DNA of 64,000 nucleotides from Laburnicola sp. R22_1 (lineage: Eukaryota; Ascomycota; Dothideomycetes; Pleosporales; Didymosphaeriaceae), in NCBI GenBank assembly GCA_014281115.1, contig JACONQ010000005.1:1116001-1180000 (forward strand), given 5' to 3'. Position numbers and translations under genes: made by a program. Positions 21,604-34,079 of the stretch are shown here, one piece after another (position 1 is the first letter of the stretch; every line of letters begins with the position of its first letter). The notes under the pieces were generated by a model. That model saw nothing but the letters and a program-made list of their open reading frames with translations, was not told the origin of the DNA and ran no database searches.

Positions 21604-24600
21604 CTTTAACTACCTAATAAGTTTTAAAAAAAATAGTTAATACACTATAACAACGCCAGTAAGTGCTTAAGCAACTACTAGTAGTGGCTTAGCAGTAACA
21701 CCTACTAGTAGTAGTACTAGTAGACTAACTATAAATACAACTAGTGTAATAGCGGTATAGGCTAACTAGATTTAACAGTTAGAAGTATAGGTGTTAGAGC
21801 TTCTAGCGGCTATTACAGCACAATAGATAGTAGAGGCAGAGAAGACTATTTAACTATCTGTAGAAAAGTATAGTAGAGGAAAAGGACTAGAAAAGTTTCT
21901 TACTAATATAGAATTGTACTATTAGTATAATTTAGCTTTGTTTTCTATAAAATAAGATAAGGTTCTTGCAGCCAGCCTACATCTAAGGGAAAGGGCAGCT
22001 AAATAGCTTTAACTGTTAGTAAATAACTTTATTACTAAGAATAAGATTAGTAAGATATAGGATAAGACTAAGCTTATATTTAAAATATGGCAGGACTTTA
22101 AGAAATAAATACGGGTTATATTTAGAGAAGTAGATAAGGAATAGTAAGCCAAATAATAGATTTAATAGTTCTAACAAACAATATTAGTTAGTAAATATGT
22201 CTTAGAGTTTAGATAACTATAGTCTAAGGTTAAGTAGAATAACGCAGTATTAAAGGCAGCCTTCTATTACAAACTAAAGGACAGTATTAAGGACGCGTTA
22301 TTACTTTATAATAAACTAAACAACCTAAGCAAGTTAATTAAAATCGCGGCACGTATTAATAACTGTCTCTATAAGAGAATATAGGAAAAAAAATACGGCA
22401 AAGCCAAGATAATTACTAAGCCAAAGAATAAACTTAGGACAAGGCGATACTATAATAATAATAGAGATATTATTATGGCCAGAAAAGTCTAGGAGAAGGA
22501 AGAATCTTTATAGAGGAAAAAACTAACTAAAGAACTAAGAAAGGACAACAGTCTATTAAAAGAAAAAAGACAAAGGCAATACAACAATCGCGCATGTCTA
22601 GCATATAGCAAACAAGACTATTTTAAGCGAAACTACTTAGAGAAGCAAAGGATTGGTAGAGCTAGAGCTATTAAAGTAGGAATAATTAGGTCCTACAGAG
22701 AAATAACTCTGCCAGACCTAGACAAGAAGCACGCGACTCTTAACTAGATAGAGTGTAAGATAGTAGTTAATAACAAGTATTATAGAACCTATAAAGAAGA
22801 CTAAGAGATTGTAGTTTAATAACCTGGCCATCTAGACCACTTTCTAATTATAATAGAAGAATATAGAGTGCAACTGGCCTATAGAAAGAATAAGAATTCT
22901 TGCTATATTTACTATTAATAGGATTGGAAGGACTAGTATAAGCTACTAGGATAGTACTAATGCTATAACAACACCTATAAAACTTATAGGACGCATAAGT
23001 ATACAATAGGATAGTGGCTAGTAGAACTAGAAGAAGAAAATGCGAACAAAACACTCTGTAAATAAGAGGATTATAGAGTTAGATATAAAGAAGAATATAA
23101 TAATTTACTAAAATAGATAGACTATAATAAAAAATAATGCTTAACGCATACCTACGAGTAGAAAGAAGCATTGACTAGTAGGCATTAATCTAAATATAGA
23201 CACCTAAAGCCTTAGGAGTGTTAGGTATAGAATTGCTAAAGACACTAGAATAGTAACACAAATAAGAAAGAAGACTAGCGTGTAAAAGATGCATGGAACT
23301 ATTATAAATAATAGTATTAAGATATAGACACAGACCCTTATTTAGATAAACCTTAGATAAAGTGTAACAAAGATAACAATTAACATTATTAGGAAATAAA
23401 AGAATTAGCAGGATGCTTTCCACCTAACAAAGCCCTTAATAAGGTACTATAGTAGTAACAATACGCAACTATATTATAGATAGAGTGTTATAAGGACTAG
23501 TGTTAAATATATTTTAACGCTAAATAGGGCGCGGGATAGTTCCTAAAGGGCCCAAAACTAACAAAAAACTAGAAAGCTCTTAGTAATAGAGTTACGCTAG
23601 TAAGAGCAAAAGAACAACTCTTTATAAGGTACATTATAACGCGAAAACACATCTAAAGGTAGATATACTAGTATAAGGACACAAAATTCGCGCGCTTATA
23701 AATAGTAGCGCTAAGTAGACCTTTATATTACCACAAATAGTAGAATAATACAATATACTCTATTAGAATAAGCTAAAATCTATAAAGATTATACTTGCAG
23801 AAAACACACTACTAGAATATAGAAATGGCGTAATACACCTTAAGAACTAGAAAGTATTACTAGAACTCGCTAAATTAGAGAACTGACGACAAATTAATAT
23901 TATAGATCTTAGAGAAGAAGACATATTAATTAAATACAATTGGCTTAGAAAGCATAATCCTACTATTAATTAGTAGAATAAAATATTATAAAGCTAATAG
24001 CCTATAAATAAGGTCGCTTCGCAACAAAGATTAGAATAAAGAGGATCTGCAAGGCAAGTCGCTTTAGACCACAATTTATAGTTAAGCCTAATAACTTATA
24101 GTATACTCTAGCTAGGTAGGGTTAGCAAGATATTAATAATAAAAATAATGCGCATATATAGGAAAGACCCTTAGAAGGTAGAAGTTATCTAGATATAATA
24201 AGTTGCAACTATAGAGGATAAACCCTAACCTAATATACCTTAGAAATATAAGGAATACTATGAGCTCTTTAAGAAGCATAAAAGCAATAATCTACTAGAG
24301 CACTAGAAGTAAAATTATAAGATTTACCTAGAGAAAGAAGCAAAGCTTAAGTCTAGATATATATACTAGCTATTAAATAGCTAGTAGAAAGAGCTAAAGA
24401 CGTATATTAATAAGAATCTTATAAGAGGATTTATATAATAGAGTGGAAGCTTAATAACCTTACTAATTCTATTTGTACTAAAAAAAAAAGTAAGCTAAGA
24501 CTCTATATAGACTATAGACAGCTAAACAATACTGTAAGAAAGGATATATACCCCTTACCTCTTATCTAAGAACTTATAGATTAGCTCTAGAAAGTTAAGT

Positions 24601-27600
24601 AGATTATAAAATTCGATATTTGTAAGAGATATTACTAAATACAAATTGTAAAGGAATTTAAATAGCTTACTGCCTTTAAAACGCGATATGGCCTGTTTAA
24701 ATATATAGTTATGCCTTTTAAATTAATAAACGCGCTAGCGATGTTTTAGACAGTTATTAACAAAGCACTATATAAATACTTAGACGTATTTTATATAGCG
24801 TACTTAGACAACATACTAGTGTACTCTAAGAAATTACTTAAGGAGTATATGGAATATATAAAGAAGGTGCTTAATAAGCTAAAGTAGTATAGGTTACTCT
24901 TATAGCTAGAAAAATGTAAATTCTACATTATATAAACCGGATATCTTAGATTTATTATTAGACAAGATAGCATTACTATAGACTCTTAGAAAGTTGCAGC
25001 TATATAGGACTAGCCAGTTCCGAAAATAGTTAAGGATATGCAATTCTTCCTAGGATTTGCGAACTTCTACTAAAAGTTTATTATGGGATACTTAAAAACC
25101 ACAGCGCCTCTTATAGAAATAACTAAGAAAGAGACAAAATTCTTATAGGACTAGGAACAGCAAGTAGCTTTTAAGAAGCTAAAAGAACTGTTTACTATAG
25201 TACTATTACTATAGTTATAGAATCTAATACAACTAATATAGATGAAAATAGATATATTAGACTACGCCTTAGAAGCTATACTTATATAGTAGGGCGAAGA
25301 TAAAAAATAGAGACTAATATTCTACTATTTAAGAAAGTTCTTAGAAGCATAACTTAACTATAACATTTATAACAAGAAACTATTAGCGATAATAGACTTT
25401 TTTAAATAATAGAAACCACAGCTTATAGGAGCTTAATACTAGATTAAGGTATTCTTAGATTATTAGAACCTTATAAGTTTTATATCGACTAAAAAACTTA
25501 ATAGATAATAGGTTAGATGGGCAGAAATAATAGCAAACTATAATTTTAAGATCTACTATCGCTTAGAATTGCTAAACAGGGCAGCAAACGTCCTTAGTTA
25601 AAGTTTAGACCTTAGGAAGATAGACTAACCTAAGATACACAATGCGGTCTTATAAATAGAAATAGACAATGCTCTTTAATACAACTAACTATAATTAGTA
25701 AATGTGACAATATTCTAATATAAAGAACTACAAGTTAAGAATTTTTAGAACTACTCCTAACTAAGTCAGAAACAATAAAAGCAGTACAACTTAAACAAAT
25801 AGATTTAAGCGACTACAAAAAATCATAATAATTAGGGCAGGATTAAGGTGCTAGATTATATGGCTAAGATCTAGATTAGGTTATAATACAAGTTAAAGGG
25901 CTAGGGATATCTAGGGATTAATAAAACAACTCGATAGATTTAACTAGAATACAATATTCCACATATACAGGATAAGGTAAAGAAGGTTATAGGTAACTAT
26001 TTAATATATGCAAAGAATAAGCCTAAGAGATATAAGCCCTATAGGTTATTATAACCCTTAATACTACCTATGCGACTATAGACTAGTGTTATAATAGACT
26101 TTATAGTAAAGCTCCTAATATTAATAGAACCTGGATCTAGATAACTATGCGACTTAATATTGATAATTATAGACTAATTAACCAAATAGGCATACTTTCT
26201 ACCTATAAACAAGTCTATTACAGTAGAGGATATGGCTTACAAGATTATAAGAACGCTTATTGCTAACTATGGCCTACTAAAAATTTTTATTATAGATCGC
26301 GATAAGCTGTTTATATGTAAGTACTAGAAAATATTATTAGTAAAACTAGGGGTTATTCGCAAGCTCGCGACAATAGCTTACGCTTAGACAGACAGCCAAA
26401 TAAAACAAATTAACTAGATACTCGAATAATACCTATAGATATATATTAATAAGTTATAGGACAACTGGGTTAAACTATTACTAACAGCATAATTAGCGTA
26501 TAATAGTGTGAGATTTAATATAATAGGACGCTTACTACATTACACAAACTATAAATATGAGCCGGTTGCTTATAGAGATTTAAAAGATATTAAGAGCCTT
26601 TTAGTATTGGCTAATAAAAAGGCCTAGCTTATACAGAAACTGTATAACAAATTAAGTAAATAGATAGCTTAAAGAAATCTTACAACAGCTAAATAAGCAA
26701 ATAAACACAGGCTTAAGGGACTAATTCTTAAGAGGAGGGACAAAATTCTTCTATTATAAAGGAATCTAAAGACTAAACGACTATCTAAAAAGCTTAACCA
26801 CCTCTAAGTAGGACTATTTAAAATCCTAGAGGAATAAGGACTAGTAAACTATAAGCTAAAGTTACTAAAGAAGACCTATATACACTCTATTTTTTACAAA
26901 TTACTCCTTAAACCAGTACTACTAGACGCCAAAACTAAAACACAACTTAAGCTTAAAGACAAAGAGTATAAGGCTAAAGAGGTTAGAAACCTATAGAAGT
27001 TTAAACATTAGTAGAAATACTTAGTTAAATGATAAGGATGGCTAGAGAGCTAAAACATATAGGAACCTATATAAAACCTTATAAACTGCACAAGGTTAAT
27101 ATAGTGGTATTATTAATAGAATTTAGAAATGAGATATCTACACTAGTAAGAAAAGAGGCAAAGAAGGAATCGCTTAGGGAATTAGCCTATAACTAGCCTA
27201 GGTTAGTTAATAAAGGTTCGAGTTGCAGTAATTTAGGAGAGGCGTTAGTATCTATACTCTTAGGATCTACCTCTTATTCTAACTACTCTACTACCTTAGC
27301 AATACAAAGATTATAATAAGCAAACAAACGTTCTTTCTCTTCTACCTTAGCAAGATTTAACTCTAGACGCGCAGCTTTGGCTTTGGACTAAAGCAAAGTA
27401 AGATGCTTTTAATACTTTTTGAATTAGATTTACTTCTACTCTTTCTTAGAGACCTATAAACTATAGTCCACGTAAATAGTAATACAACTAGCGTATTAAC
27501 TAGAAGTAGTATCTACAAAATAGCGCAGTTTCTCTTTTTAACACTGCATACACCCAGACGCTATTTTAAGACCTTAACTAGACATATATTCTACACAAGT

Positions 27601-27790
27601 ATGCCGCTTAGCGGTTAACAATAGTTTGCGAACCTTAGGTATAGTTAGAAAGGCAAAGGGGATTAAGAGGAGCATATAATATAATAAGCAAAGTAAGGCA
27701 CACACACCTTTATATACGCACAACACCTTATAAGGTAGCATAGCACAAAGCGTAAGAATATTAGAATAATAACTATAAAAGAAGGGCAAG

Positions 27791-28368
27791 TGTAAATAGA
27801 AAGGGTAGAGAAATAAATTTGCAGCAACTAGGTAGTAATATTAAAGCCACTTAGCATAGAGTTAGTGGCAGGGCAGAGGTAATATAGTTATGTGACTAGC
27901 ATTCTGCTAAGACAGACGCTAAGAGGGAGAAATAATATCCCACTAAGATAGACGCTAAGAGGGAGAAACAATATCTTGCTAAGACAGACGCTAAGAGAGA
28001 GAAATAACATTCCGCCAAGATAGACGCTAAGAGAGAGAAACAATATCTCGCTAAGAGCAAACATCCTAGGAAGAATAAGATAGCGTAGAAGGGACGTAGT
28101 CTAGAGGGATTATAGAATAGCAAAAATAAGGACTATATAGATCTATAGGATCTCTTTAGGTTTAAGTCTTTGTAGTTAATTCTTCTTAGTACTATCTTCT
28201 ATATAGATTAGTACTAGTTATTCTATCTTATTTAGAATTAGAAGAGCCTCACACAAGACTATTAACATCTTGCTCGATTCCTTCTAAAGCCTTTAACATA
28301 GACACCTTAGAGTTTACCTTACCTCCTCTAATCTAGATTAGAATAAAGTACGTAACTCTATATTAACA
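27791..28368 (+). repeat. 3' LTR (578 bp)
   Basis: Same length and termini as the 5' LTR, preceded by a purine-rich AAAAGAAGGGCAAG that may be the polypurine tract. Confidence 0.93.
27906..28049 (+). repeat. 36-bp tandem repeat x 4 inside the 3' LTR
   Basis: Units start at 27906, 27942, 27978 and 28014. Reverse translation gives a spurious 75-codon minus-strand ORF with a 12-residue repeat. Confidence 0.95.
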
Positions 28369-28373
28369 AGTAG
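28369..28373. repeat. Target-site duplication (right), AGTAG
   Basis: Matches 21021-21025 exactly. Confidence 0.9.
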
Positions 28374-29229
28374 CTATGCCTACTAACCTTGCTTAGCTCG
28401 CTTGTAACGCGCTAATCCCTTTTTATTAATATTTTAAAACGCTTTTTTATATATATAATAGTAGAAAAGATATCTACTATTATTATAATATTTTTATTAG
28501 AAACCCCTTAGTCGTAAAAAAACTATAGTAGCTATAAATAATAATAATATATATATATATATATATAAGATTTAGTAGGGCTACTATTTCTATTAGTAAT
28601 AGAGGTGCGTAGTAGGCATTTTATACTAGTAAAGTTAGCTATATAGAGAGCTGTTAAATTAGCTATTAAAGTTAATTTTAGTTAAGTGTTAGGGGAGTAA
28701 GAAGAGCTAAGCGATTAACTCTACACTATATGCCTACCTATAGTTAAGTAGCTATATTTCTAGGCCATTACCTTAATATCCTCACTCTAACTCTAATAGC
28801 AACTAATAATAGTGTTAATTACGTCTATAGTAGTATACGTCTACTTAAAGATAGGTAATATAATAAGCCTCTATATTAGGGCTAGTATTTAAATTATTAC
28901 TAGCGTTGCTTCTATAAACCCCTTGCGCTGCCCCCTTCTACCTGCCTATACTTACTTCTTAATTATCTCTTAATGCCTTTAATCTATTTTTTAATATAAC
29001 TCTATTTCTATTCGCTATTTATGCTTTACTATAAAGTTAGCTACTTCCTCTTTGTAATATATAGCTTTATAAGATACTATTATTAAGTTCTTTAAGCTAT
29101 TAAAATTATGCTTCTTTAAATAAAAGAAGCTTATCTATTAGTGTCTTAGTTACAACTATAGTAGTATTATTTAATATTTTAGTATCTTAAAAATACTATT
29201 ATCTTATAGTTTATAAGCTAGAGATCTAT
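28374..29229. other. RIP-decayed DNA, unassigned
   Basis: Includes a short (TA)n run near 28,547-28,568. It may contain the upstream part of the kinase-like pseudogene that follows, but I cannot read it. Confidence 0.4.
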
Positions 29230-29700
29230 TAGGCAATATATTATAAGGTAGAAATAGGTTCTACTTTCTCTTAGGCTTTATTAGGTTAAGTAACTTTTTA
29301 ATACTATGTAGTTTATTTATTTAAGAGGCGTGCTCTATAGCAATATAGTATATAGTAATATTTTCCTTAATAATAATCTTAATATAAAGCTTAGTAATTT
29401 CGCTAGCTTAGCTATACTAGTAGATAACCTTCTACTACTTATCTATTATAAAACTAGTTACAAACTTTCTTATAAAGACATCTTAATACGGACTAAACTC
29501 TTTACTCTTAGTTCTACTATTTATAAGATAATAACTAGCTTAAAGCTATATAAGAATATACCTAATTATAAAGTATTTACTACTTTCTCTAAGAGTCTCT
29601 ATCCTAATCTAGAATCTATCTCTATATTTAGAAATATAATTATAAGATACTAGAGGCAGCGTTATATAACTATAGAAGATATAATAGTACTTACTAGCCT
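29230..29700 (+). pseudogene. RIP-decayed protein kinase-like gene fragment
   Basis: The + frame from about 29,330 stays open for ~107 codons and resembles the C-lobe of fungal kinase-like proteins. A catalytic-loop-like NIVYSNIFLNNNLNIKLSNF (expected HxDI..N.FLD..L..K..DF) is followed by YYKTSYKLSYKD (activation/APE region) and LFTLSSTIYKIIT (expected LFALGSTLYEIMTG). A tail resembles ..YPNLESISIFRNII.. . The catalytic HRD/DFG-type residues have been altered by G-to-A changes. Upstream sequence fits an N-lobe poorly and has stops. It is probably a host or element-borne kinase-like gene caught in the RIPed block. Confidence 0.5.
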
Positions 29701-29717
29701 TTCTACTAAGCACGTCC

Positions 29718-30078
29718 TATTACCTTTTTTTACACTCTATTTTCTTTATTTACGCCTTTTACCTTCTTAAAGGCGCCTTTTCTAGTTAGTATTAGTATAG
29801 TAGTTAGTATAGGCCTATATCCTACGATGTCCTCTATATGTAAGGGCGATACACGGCCTTATAGGGCAAACCTCTTAGGGATAGCTAGTATAGTTAAAAG
29901 AGATAACTAAATTTAAACTATACTAAGATAGGGGATAAGAAAGGGACCTAGAGGACCCTTACTTATATAGTGGGCGGCGTAGGGCACAGGCCCATGCTAA
30001 TCACGCGCTAACACTAACTAGAAAAGGCGCCTTCTATAAGGTAAAAGGCGCTATTAGGGTGTAAAAGGAAAGGTAATA
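29718..30078. mobile_element. 361-bp element with ~70-bp terminal inverted repeats
   Basis: The left arm 29718-29796 and right arm 30008-30078 are inverted copies. Shared blocks include TATTACC at the ends, GCCTTTTACCTT, AGGCGCCTTTTCTAGTTAGT and a final TTAG. The ~210-bp centre is unrelated to any coding sequence. Size and structure fit a MITE-like non-autonomous DNA transposon. No clear target duplication could be fixed. Confidence 0.75.
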
Positions 30079-30863
30079 GTGAATAACTAGTAGGAAGGCA
30101 GGCACGAACTATTACACTATATAAGAAAGGGCCCCTTATATTCTTTTCTTATTTACTATTTTAAAATAGTATTAATTTAACTAGCTCTTTTAACTATTCT
30201 AGCTATTTCTAATAGGTTAGCCATATAAGGCTGTGTACTACTCTTATATTATTCTAAGACTAACCTTTTTATTTAGCTATAGATAGTAATATAATATCTA
30301 CTTCTTTTTTAAGACGCTACCTATAAGTTGTTAAATTAGTAAAGATTTTACTTTATTAGTTACTTTAGTACTAGGTAGCTATTATACTACGCTAGGGTTT
30401 ATTAAGAGAGGCTACTTCTAAGTCTCTTCTTTACTTATTATATAAGGGTAGAAACTTTATTAGTTACTAGAAAGGATTTCTAGCGCTAAGGAGTTTATAT
30501 TTTACTACTCTAAGGTCTATTAAAAGAGGCTACTTTTAAGTCTCTCCTCTACTTAATATATAAGAGTAGAAACTTTATTAGTTACTTTTATAAAAGACTA
30601 GTTTAATAGGTTATACTACTACAGTTTATTAAGAGAAATTACTTTAAATTATAGAAGTAGTAATACTACTTTACGCTAGTAGAATTAAGATACTACTAAG
30701 GTCTATTTAAAGAGACTAGAATTCTAAGTCTACTAGATACTAGTTATAGTATAAGTAGTAGAAAGTTCTATTAGTTACTTCTATAAGACTTTATACTCTA
30801 GTTTAATAGGTTACATCTAGATTTACTAAAAGAGATTCTTTTAGTCTATTAAGAGGCCACCCT
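30079..30863. repeat. Decayed imperfect tandem repeats
   Basis: From about 30,355 several units of roughly 110-130 bp recur, each with a form of TTATTAAGAGAGGCTACTT, then TAAGTCTCT, then AGTAGAAACTTTATTAGTTACT. Copies are recognisable near 30,400, 30,510 and 30,700, with more degenerate ones between. The unit origin is unknown. Confidence 0.55.
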
Positions 30864-31552
30864 AAATAATAATAAATAATAATAAATAATAATAAATAAT
30901 AATAAATAATAATAAATAATAATAAATAATAATAAATAATAATAAATAATAATAAATAATAATAAATAATAATAAATAATAATAAATAATAATAAATAAT
31001 AATAAATAATAATAAATAATAATAAATAATAATAAATAATAATAAATAATAATAAATAATAATAAATAATAATAAATAATAATAAATAATAATAAATAAT
31101 AATAAATAATAATAAATAATAATAAATAATAATAAATAATAATAAATAATAATAAATAATAATAAATAATAATAAATAATAATAAATAATAATAAATAAT
31201 AATAAATAATAATAAATAATAATAAATAATAATAAATAATAATAAATAATAATAAATAATAATAAATAATAATAAATAATAATAAATAATAATAAATAAT
31301 AATAAATAATAATAAATAATAATAAATAATAATAAATAATAATAAATAATAATAAATAATAATAAATAATAATAAATAATAATAAATAATAATAAATAAT
31401 AATAAATAATAATAAATAATAATAAATAATAATAAATAATAATAAATAATAATAAATAATAATAAATAATAATAAATAATAATAAATAATAATAAATAAT
31501 AATAAATAATAATAAATAATAATAAATAATAATAAATAATAATAAATAATAA
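30864..31552. repeat. Perfect 10-bp satellite, AATAAATAAT x 68
   Basis: Sixty-eight perfect copies from 30871 to 31550 with a partial unit on each side, 689 bp in all, without a single variant. The array has no C or G on either strand, so RIP cannot mutate it. Confidence 0.97.
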
Positions 31553-31822
31553 CTATATTACTTCTAAAGACTAATTTGTCTATAACACCTAACTAGTGTT
31601 ATACTATAAAGGCTAAAGGCACAAAGTAAGAGGAAATAGAATTAGGCTCTAGAGGCGCTATAGCGCTATCTATAAAGATTTTATATAAGTAATACTTTTA
31701 CTCTTTTTATAAAGCGCCCTATTTTACTTACTAAGCGCGCTATCTTACACTTATAAAATCCCTAGATCTACTAAATCTAGATACTTTACTACGCCTAACT
31801 ATTAACCTTTTAGGTATTTTTT
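31553..31822. other. RIP-decayed DNA, unassigned
   Basis: Short spacer between the satellite and the TIR element. No feature seen. Confidence 0.4.
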
Positions 31823-32792
31823 TTATATATTAGAAAAAATTTTGTGCGCGCATAAGCACCTAGGGCACCTAAGCAGTCCTATATAAGACTACGCACACCT
31901 GCGTACTAAATACGCTTAGAGCGCACTAGTAATACTACTTTTTTCTTAGTGTGCATATATATAAGATTGTGTAAGAATGCGCACCTATACTACTAGTATA
32001 CCTAGAGTAGTTAGAGTAACTAAAATACTCTAGGTGCCTATACTACCTATAAAATACTAATTAATAAGCAAAAAAAGCTCTTTAATTAGCTAAAATTTAA
32101 AAAAAGCTTAGTAAGCTTTTAAGAAAAGATTTTTAAAGTATAAAGTTAAAGTCTCTTACTAAATAGTAATTACTAGTTAATATAATAGTACTAATTACTA
32201 CTAGCGTGTTACATAGAACTTTTATCTAATTCTAAATTCTAGGTTATATAGGTTTAAAAATAGAAAAATATAGTTTTATAATTATTTAAAAGAATTAGAT
32301 TAGGCAAAAATTAGTAGCTTAGCAAAGAACACTATTATAAAAAGTATAAACTTTAATAACTTTTTAACCACCTTACTTTTATTAAAACCTTTTTAATAAT
32401 TTAAATAATATATTATTAGTACTATATTTTTATATATAAATATTACGTAATATATATAATAACTAGTAAAATAAAGATTTTTTATTAATTACTAACTAAT
32501 TACGTAATAAAAATAGTATTTTTAAATTAAAAAATTAAAGACTAGTATTTTCTCTATAAATCTATTAAGAAATTAAAATTATAGCTTTACTAGTAAAAAC
32601 GTTATAAAGCTTTAAAAAATTACTTATTTAAACTATTTGTGCACATCTGCGCAAGTCTATGCATATCTGCGCATCTCTAAGCATTTTTATACTAGTAAAT
32701 TGCTTGTGTAAAAATGTGCAAGTATGCGTATATTTGCGCACGTCTGCGCACGATTAAGCAGCCTCTCTAGAAAAAACTTTTCTAATATAATA
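31823..32792 (+). mobile_element. ~970-bp TIR element, left copy
   Basis: A direct repeat of the copy at 38953-40030 along its whole length, with many C/T and G/A differences. Its ends are inverted: a left TATATTAGAAAAAAT-type end and a right CTTTTCTAATATAATA end. The right end is exactly what full RIP of CTGATGTAGTG would give. It contains repeated TGCGCA(C/T)-rich segments near its right end. No coding capacity was seen, so it is probably non-autonomous. Confidence 0.75.
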
Positions 32793-33766
32793 GACGCCCC
32801 TTATAAATCGCTTAGCTACTTAGAAAACTTAGATACTAGGTTGCCCTAGTGCCAATCTTACTAAGTAGCTCTATCTAGTCTACTCTAATCTTTTACTATT
32901 CTACCTTACTAAGTAGCTTTATATACTTTACTCTAATCTTTTACTACTTTAAACCTTAGTTAAGCTTATATTTGAACTAGGGTAGCACTAATTACTCTAG
33001 CTCTTACCTATTACCTATTAAATATTTAGCTAGATAATGTGAGGGGCTAAGCGCCCTTCTATAGTTACTCGGCCTACTACCTTAGAGTTCTAGGACTATA
33101 CTTCTACTAAGCCAAGAGTATATATAAGTCTATAGCTAAAGTTACTATTAAACTCTATTAAATTTATAAGTTTACTTAGGCAACTCTAATCTTATAGTCT
33201 AAAGTCCTTTATATTAAATTTAATTAACCTTTTATAATAAGAGAGCTTGCAAAATCTCTCTAATACGCTAGGAATAAACTTATAAATATAAGAAAGAAGT
33301 TATAGTGCACTTCTTTACGCCTAAATAATCCTATACCCTTAAAAGGCGTAGAGAGCTATAACCTAGTCTATAGTACCTTAAAGATAGGTCTCTAGTAAGT
33401 AGTTAAATTAGATATTAAGATTTCTTAACTTTATAAACAAACACGTAGTTAAGTTAAATACTAAGATTTCTTAACTCTATAAATAAATATAAAGTTAAGT
33501 TAAATATTAAGATTTCTTAACCCTATAAAATAAACATAAATACAATAGAGAGAATACTAAAGTCTTCTTATAAAAGAAAAAAATTCTTATCCCTTATCTA
33601 GTGTAATAAGTTACTAAACTTTAATAGTAAGGAGCTATAAAGATAAATATTACTACTAACCTTACTAAGAAACTATATATAGGAGGTTATAATAGAATAG
33701 AATATATATAGAAGATTAAGCTAGTTTACTAGTATCTATAAAACTAAAAGTTAATAAGGCTTTAAG
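32793..33766. repeat. RIP-decayed spacer with short tandem repeats
   Basis: Holds two copies of a ~49-bp unit (TTACTAAGTAGCT..., 32858 and 32907) and three copies of a 46-bp unit (AAGATTTCTTAAC..., 33417, 33463, 33509). No gene is recognisable. Confidence 0.6.
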
Positions 33767-33963
33767 TGTTAGGGATTCCTGAGATGCGGCGCGCCCGGCG
33801 GAAGGTTCCGCCGAGCCCCGGAACCTTACCCGATTAGGCATTAGCGCCTCGGCTACGTGTGGGTATATAAGGCAGCTGTTAACAGTCTTTATACGCCACC
33901 TCGATATCTTAGTAAAATCAACTTCTTGATTTTAACCTTTGATGCCTTGAGTGATCCCTTACA
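33767..33963 (+). mobile_element. GC-rich LTR-like island that escaped RIP (197 bp)
   Basis: Starts TGTTAGGGAT and ends ATCCCTTACA, a 10-bp inverted terminus with one mismatch and TG...CA ends. Inside are a strong GC hairpin (GGCGGAA..TTCCGCC), a TATATAAGG TATA box and a plausible transcription start region. It looks like a short LTR (solo, or the 5' LTR of a lost element). No matching target duplication flanks it (TTAAG versus ATTGC). Its normal composition inside AT-rich DNA is striking. Confidence 0.65.
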
Positions 33964-34079
33964 ATTGCTGTCGCCTATACTTTACTAGGTAAAAGTTATC
34001 ACTCTAGTTTATAACTTGCAACCATACTATACTATATTACTAAACTCGCTACTAATAATAATAATTCTATTATTATAAC
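33964..34079. other. Junction sequence after the LTR-like island
   Basis: Short stretch where a primer-binding site would be expected. I see none of the common ones. Confidence 0.3.

Larger units (their letters stand above)
21026..28368 (+). mobile_element. Full-length Ty3/Gypsy chromovirus retrotransposon, RIP-inactivated
   Basis: 7,343 bp with two 578-bp LTRs (TGTAAATAG...ATTAACA) and an AGTAG target duplication. Reading through the many RIP stops, the domains appear in Gypsy order. Gag is at about 21.8-22.5 kb. A damaged zinc knuckle is near 22.60 kb. The protease motif is near 23.69 kb, its DSG now NSS. Reverse transcriptase is at 24.44-24.90 kb, with KTRYGLF-like and YLDN at 24,801 where YLDD is expected. 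RNase H is near 25.2-25.5 kb and integrase at 25.9-26.65 kb. A chromodomain-like segment is at about 26.95-27.11 kb (YLVK...GWLES motif pattern). Integrase after RT plus the chromodomain place it in the chromoviruses. All frames are broken, so it cannot encode a working product. About 680 bp between the chromodomain and the 3' LTR is unassigned. Confidence 0.93.

Noticed and set aside
22848..23423. Minus-strand ORFs inside the retrotransposon
   Set aside because: They are antisense shadows of RIPed gag-pol sequence, rich in Tyr/Leu because of A/T composition.
27896..28123. 75-codon minus-strand ORF with a repeated 12-residue hydrophobic motif
   Set aside because: It is the reverse reading of the 36-bp tandem array in the 3' LTR, not a gene.
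33767..33963. Solo LTR with target duplication
   Set aside because: LTR-like ends are clear but the 5-bp flanks differ (TTAAG, ATTGC), so a simple solo-LTR insertion could not be shown.
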